Positions 61,196-64,000 of a stretch of DNA of 64,000 nucleotides are shown here, piece after piece. The position numbers and the translations under genes are program-made. Numbering within the stretch: the first letter of the stretch is position 1; each line of letters starts with the position of its first letter. Source of the DNA: Lysinibacillus sp. SGAir0095 (GTDB taxonomy: Bacteria > Bacillota > Bacilli > Bacillales_A > Planococcaceae); the NCBI RefSeq assembly GCF_005491425.1, contig NZ_CP028083.1, positions 3,286,001-3,350,000 of the forward strand, written 5' to 3'. The notes below the pieces were generated by a model, which was given only the letters and a program-made list of their open reading frames with translations, made no database searches and was not told the origin of the DNA.

Positions 61196-62541
61196 ACATA
61201 GTAGAGTTAACCATTAAGTTGGCAGCATTTTTCTTGTTAATTGCTGCTACGGCATTTTTCGTTGCAACTGAGTTTGCAATCGTAAAAGTAAGAACAACTC
61301 GTATTGATCAATTAGTTGCAGAGGGCAACAAAAAAGCAATGAAAGCTAAAAAGGTTGTTTCGAATTTAGATGAGTATCTATCAGCCTGTCAATTAGGGAT
61401 TACCATCACTGCCCTTGGTCTAGGTTGGTTAGGTGAACCGACATTTGAGATGATTCTACATCCCTTATTTGAATTGATGAATTTAGATGCAACGCTAGCT
61501 TCCCTGCTTTCATTTATTATTGCGTTTATGTTTGTTACGTATTTACACGTAGTCGTAGGAGAGTTAACACCAAAAACGTTTGCCATTGTAAAATCAGAAG
61601 AACTTACATTGCGCCTTTCAGGGCCATTAATTGTATTTTATAAGGTCATGTATCCATTTATCCGTACTCTAAACGGTTCAGCTCGAGCATTATCAGGCTT
61701 ATTTGGATATAAAATGGCATCTGAATCCGAAGTAGCTCATTCTGAAGAAGAACTTCGTATTATCTTAACAGATAGTTATAAAGGTGGAGAAATCAATCAT
61801 TCTGAATACGAGTACGTAAATAGTATTTTCGAATTCTCTGACCGTACAGCGAAGGAAATTATGGTACCTCGAACTGAAATTGTTGGTCTTGAAAAAGACT
61901 TAACAGTTAAAGAAGTATTTGAAGTAATGGGGGTTGAACAATATACTCGTTACCCTATCATTGATGGAGACAAAGACCATGTAATCGGCCTAGTAAATCT
62001 AAAGCATTTACTTACTGCGTATATAAAAGATCCTGCAAACGGTAACAAGCCGGTAATTGATTATATGCAACCGATTATTCGAATTTTTGAAACGGTTCCG
62101 ATTAGTGATTTATTACTGAAAATACAAAGTGAACGAATTCATATGGCTATCCTAATGGACGAATATGGTGGAACTTCAGGTTTAGTCACAATTGAAGACA
62201 TTATCGAAGAAATCGTCGGTGATATTCAAGATGAATTTGACGATGACGAAATACCAGAAGTACAAGAAATTAGTGATAATCACTACATTATAGATGCTAA
62301 ATTGTTAGTTGACGAAGTAAATAATATGTTGGGGATTACGATCGATGATGAAGATGTAGATACGATTGGCGGTTGGTTCTTAACTCAACGATTCGATGCC
62401 GTTGAAGGCGATAGCTTCGAATATGAAGGTTACGAATTCAAAATTAAAGAATCTGACGGCCACCATATCCTTTACATTGAAGTAACAAAATTACCTGAAC
62501 CAGAAGAGTCTGATGATGATTTAAAAGAATCAGAAGAATAA
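61186..62541 (+). CDS. CNNM/CorC family protein (hemolysin-like, CBS domains)
   Basis: A 451-residue membrane protein: DUF21/CNNM domain with about four helices in residues 1-190 (FFVATEFAIVKVRTTRIDQL; SACQLGITITALGLGWLGEP), two CBS domains (about 215-335), and a C-terminal CorC/HlyC transporter-associated domain. Homologues (B. subtilis MpfA/YhdP, YrkA and others) are linked to magnesium efflux. A TTG start with a weak ribosome site is used, while a much better site just upstream serves a mini-ORF. The acidic C-terminus EPEESDDDLKESEE is unremarkable. Confidence 0.9.
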   Translation: MDVDIVELTIKLAAFFLLIAATAFFVATEFAIVKVRTTRIDQLVAEGNKKAMKAKKVVSNLDEYLSACQLGITITALGLGWLGEPTFEMILHPLFELMNLDATLASLLSFIIAFMFVTYLHVVVGELTPKTFAIVKSEELTLRLSGPLIVFYKVMYPFIRTLNGSARALSGLFGYKMASESEVAHSEEELRIILTDSYKGGEINHSEYEYVNSIFEFSDRTAKEIMVPRTEIVGLEKDLTVKEVFEVMGVEQYTRYPIIDGDKDHVIGLVNLKHLLTAYIKDPANGNKPVIDYMQPIIRIFETVPISDLLLKIQSERIHMAILMDEYGGTSGLVTIEDIIEEIVGDIQDEFDDDEIPEVQEISDNHYIIDAKLLVDEVNNMLGITIDDEDVDTIGGWFLTQRFDAVEGDSFEYEGYEFKIKESDGHHILYIEVTKLPEPEESDDDLKESEE

Positions 62542-62562
62542 TTCTAACAGCAGCAATGAAGT

Positions 62563-62608
62563 ATGTCTCAAAAGTTTAATCAGTCAACTTTTGGGACATA
62601 ACTTTTCA
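62563..62608 (+). terminator. Terminator of the CorC-like gene
   Basis: ATGTCTCAAAAGTT (62563-62576) pairs with AACTTTTGGGACAT (62586-62599), one G-U pair. The following T run is short (AACTTTTC), so it may be leaky. Confidence 0.75.
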
Positions 62609-62654
62609 TGAAAACAAAAAACTGATTTTTGTACTACCTAAAATTTAGGCTGCA

Positions 62655-62699
62655 AAAAACAGAGCCGTCTCATTCCAGAAGAGACGGCTCTGTTTTGTC
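62655..62699. terminator. Hairpin before the CDF gene
   Basis: AAACAGAGCCGTCTC (62657-62671) pairs perfectly with GAGACGGCTCTGTTT (62681-62695), flanked by A and T runs. It is a second strong terminator before the CDF gene, about 35 bp upstream of the start codon, so it could be an attenuator or simply the end of the CorC transcript. Confidence 0.8.
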
Positions 62700-62730
62700 A
62701 TGTTCTAAAGTTTTGCCAGGAGGAAACATT

Positions 62731-63630
62731 GTGGAGCTATATACAAATTTACGAGCCGGGGAAAAAGGTGCTTGGCTTTCAATAGGCACTTACTTAATCC
62801 TTAGTTCGATTAAACTAACAATTGGATATGTTGGAGAATCAGAGGCGTTAAAAGCGGATGGATTAAATAATACAACAGATATTATTGCTTCCATTGCTGT
62901 CTTAATCGGTTTGCGAATATCTCAGAGACCACCTGATTCCAATCACGCTTACGGACATCTGCGTGCGGAAACAATTGCTTCACTCATTGCATCTTTTATC
63001 ATGATGATGGTAGGCTTACAGGTCCTCTTAAGTTCGGTAATGAATTTATGGAACCCTGTTCGAGAAACGCCTTCTTCCTTAACTGCGTATGTAGCGATAG
63101 GGAGTGCAGCTGTTATGTATGGTGTATATCGGTACAATTTAGCTCTTTCAAAAAAAATCAATAGTTCTGCCGTAAAAGCTGCTGCATACGATAACCGTTC
63201 TGATGCACTTGTCAGTATTGGTACGGCCATCGGGATATTTGGGGCGATTATTGGCTTCCCTATTATCGATACACTCACAGCTTTAGTTGTTGCCATCATT
63301 ATCATAAAAACGGCAATCGAAATCTTCTGGGACTCGGTTCAAACATTAACAGACAGCTTTGATATTGAAGAAGCCGAAACACTATCTGTCCTTATACACA
63401 ATGTTTCTGGCGTGATTGATTTAGTCGACTTTAAAGGTAGATCCCATGGAAATGTGAGTTTTATAGATGTTACAGTAACAGTGAATCCCCATTTAGATGT
63501 CCGCCAAAGTCATCAAATCACTGAGAAAATCGAATCAACGGTTAAAAAATTTAATCCATTCTGTATGGTGCTTGTCCATATAGAACCGCATGAGCTTACA
63601 ATAGCGACTGATGAGGATTATCATTTTTAG
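62731..63630 (+). CDS. Cation diffusion facilitator family transporter
   Basis: A 299-residue CDF metal exporter with six helices in the first 205 residues, the paired metal-site motifs ALKADGLNNTTDIIAS (helix 2) and AAAYDNRSDALVS (helix 5), and a C-terminal cytoplasmic domain (about 210-299). The Asn-Asp pattern resembles manganese/iron members such as MneP/MneS. I chose the GTG at 62731, seven bases after AGGAGG; longer upstream frames run through the preceding terminator and are not credible. Confidence 0.9.
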   Translation: MELYTNLRAGEKGAWLSIGTYLILSSIKLTIGYVGESEALKADGLNNTTDIIASIAVLIGLRISQRPPDSNHAYGHLRAETIASLIASFIMMMVGLQVLLSSVMNLWNPVRETPSSLTAYVAIGSAAVMYGVYRYNLALSKKINSSAVKAAAYDNRSDALVSIGTAIGIFGAIIGFPIIDTLTALVVAIIIIKTAIEIFWDSVQTLTDSFDIEEAETLSVLIHNVSGVIDLVDFKGRSHGNVSFIDVTVTVNPHLDVRQSHQITEKIESTVKKFNPFCMVLVHIEPHELTIATDEDYHF

Positions 63631-63651
63631 GTTTTGAAGGTAATGATAGCG

Positions 63652-63676
63652 CGCAGCCTTACATTTGTAGGCTGCG
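63652..63676 (+). terminator. Hairpin after the CDF gene
   Basis: CGCAGCCTTACA (63652-63663) pairs with TGTAGGCTGCG (63666-63676), with one bulged T. It lies 20 bases after the stop codon. The T run after it is poor, so termination is likely but not certain. Confidence 0.55.
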
Positions 63677-63715
63677 GTTACTTATACTACTATTTAATTT
63701 TTCTACTTTTAGTTT

Positions 63716-63785
63716 GGCGAGAGGATTTTTTTAATCTCGCCACTTTTGCTGAAAATCCCGACACTTTCATCAATAATCCCGACAC
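63716..63785. repeat. Hairpin plus 21-bp-period direct repeat between convergent genes
   Basis: GGCGAGA (63716-63722) pairs with TCTCGCC (63735-63741). The 11-mer AATCCCGACAC then occurs at 63754-63764 and at 63775-63785, exactly 21 bp apart. No gene is credible here. Confidence 0.5.
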
Positions 63786-63855
63786 ATCAAAATTTCAACT
63801 ACAGCTTCAACTATTATCTATACATTTAACTCAATAACTTTCCAAAACAAACAAA

Positions 63856-63892
63856 AAAAAGCTCAATCTCCTCTGTTCAAAGACCAAGCTTT
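63856..63892 (-). terminator. Terminator of the response regulator gene
   Basis: On the minus strand AAGCTTGGTCTTT pairs (several G-U pairs) with AGGAGATTGAGCTT and is followed by TTTTTTTTG. It starts 26 bases after the stop codon. Confidence 0.75.
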
Positions 63893-63917
63893 TGATAAAT
63901 AATTTAATGACAACACA

Positions 63918-64000
63918 TTATGGCGTTTCGCTTCCTTCAGTTAGTCCATGTTTTACTGCGTAAAGGGCAGCTTGCGTTCGATCTTGAACATCGAGCTTTG
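63918..64000 (-). CDS. LuxR-type response regulator, C-terminal end only
   Basis: Only the last 27 or so residues are inside the window; the rest lies beyond base 64000. The end KLDVQDRTQAALYAVKHGLTEGSETP matches the recognition helix and terminus of NarL/LuxR-family response regulators (the DRTQAA-YA-KHGL pattern). Which two-component system it belongs to cannot be told. Confidence 0.82.
   Translation of the reverse strand, partial: KLDVQDRTQAALYAVKHGLTEGSETP

Noticed and set aside
62629-62730. A longer N-terminus of the CDF transporter
   Set aside because: It would cross a strong terminator hairpin and lacks similarity to CDF proteins; the GTG at 62731 has AGGAGG in the right place.
63634-63837. 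A 67-codon open frame after the CDF gene
   Set aside because: It covers a terminator-like hairpin and repeats, has no ribosome site at its start and no family resemblance.
1-64000. CRISPR arrays, tRNA or rRNA genes, insertion sequences and prophage
   Set aside because: No regular direct-repeat arrays, no tRNA cloverleafs, no ribosomal RNA stretches and no transposase, integrase or phage structural genes were seen on either strand.

Overview
This is a low-G+C Gram-positive (Bacillales) chromosome segment. Strong AGGAGG-type ribosome sites, GTG and TTG starts, lipobox lipoproteins, a T-box leader and Bacillus-type gene neighbourhoods (hprK-lgt-ppaX, hemE-hemH-hemY, ecsAB-hit-trpP-yhaH-scoC-prsA-yhaM-yhzD-yhaR, hemZ-yheA-yheB-yheE-bmrCD) all point that way. 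Protein style and the mix of genes suggest the Planococcaceae/Caryophanaceae branch (Lysinibacillus/Solibacillus-like); that placement is an inference. I see no phage, insertion sequence, CRISPR array, rRNA or tRNA, so this is mostly core chromosome with small accessory insertions.

Layout. 1-2340: hprK, lgt and a truncated ppaX (carbon control, lipoprotein maturation). 2.7-11.2 kb: a complete yng-type operon on the minus strand (acyl-CoA dehydrogenase, acyl-CoA synthetase, biotin carboxylase, biotin carrier, HMG-CoA lyase, methylglutaconyl-CoA hydratase, carboxyltransferase) behind a TetR gene and a candidate operator; together this looks like degradation of leucine-type branched acyl-CoAs. 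11.5-17.5 kb: cytochrome c551 lipoprotein, YitT protein, luxS, an S9 peptidase, a REP-like palindrome and a fatty-acid CoA ligase. 17.6-22.1 kb: a four-gene Bce-type peptide-sensing and detoxification module. 22.3-25.7 kb: lipoate ligase, an XRE/membrane-protein pair with a promoter palindrome, the tiny yhfH gene and a YtkA-like lipoprotein. 25.9-30.3 kb: hemE-hemH-hemY with divergent hmoB (haem synthesis facing haem turnover). 30.4-33.5 kb: an accessory transporter/ornithine-cyclodeaminase-like pair with a divergent XRE-cupin regulator. 33.5-43.9 kb: the ecs-hit-trpP-scoC-prsA-yhaM block, involving secretion, protease control and tryptophan uptake, with a likely TRAP site before trpP. 43.9-49.8 kb: FAD dehydrogenase, T-box controlled serA and a convergent HAD phosphatase that could be the serine-pathway phosphatase. 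49.9-57 kb: DUF3006, TPR-GGDEF cyclase, hemZ, yheA, yheB, yheE and an MFS transporter. 57-64 kb: the BmrC/BmrD multidrug exporter with an attenuator leader, a CNNM/CorC protein with an upstream mini-ORF, a CDF metal exporter and the tail of a LuxR-type response regulator.

The most interesting signals lie between genes: a leader before bmrC with two small ORFs and two successive terminators; a mini-ORF with a possibly sequestered ribosome site before the CorC-like gene; GAG/UAG triplets before trpP; and several clean palindromes next to small transcription regulators. Most genes are close to known Bacillus families. I did not find a clear wholly new system; the attenuator and mini-ORF leaders are the best candidates for undescribed regulation.
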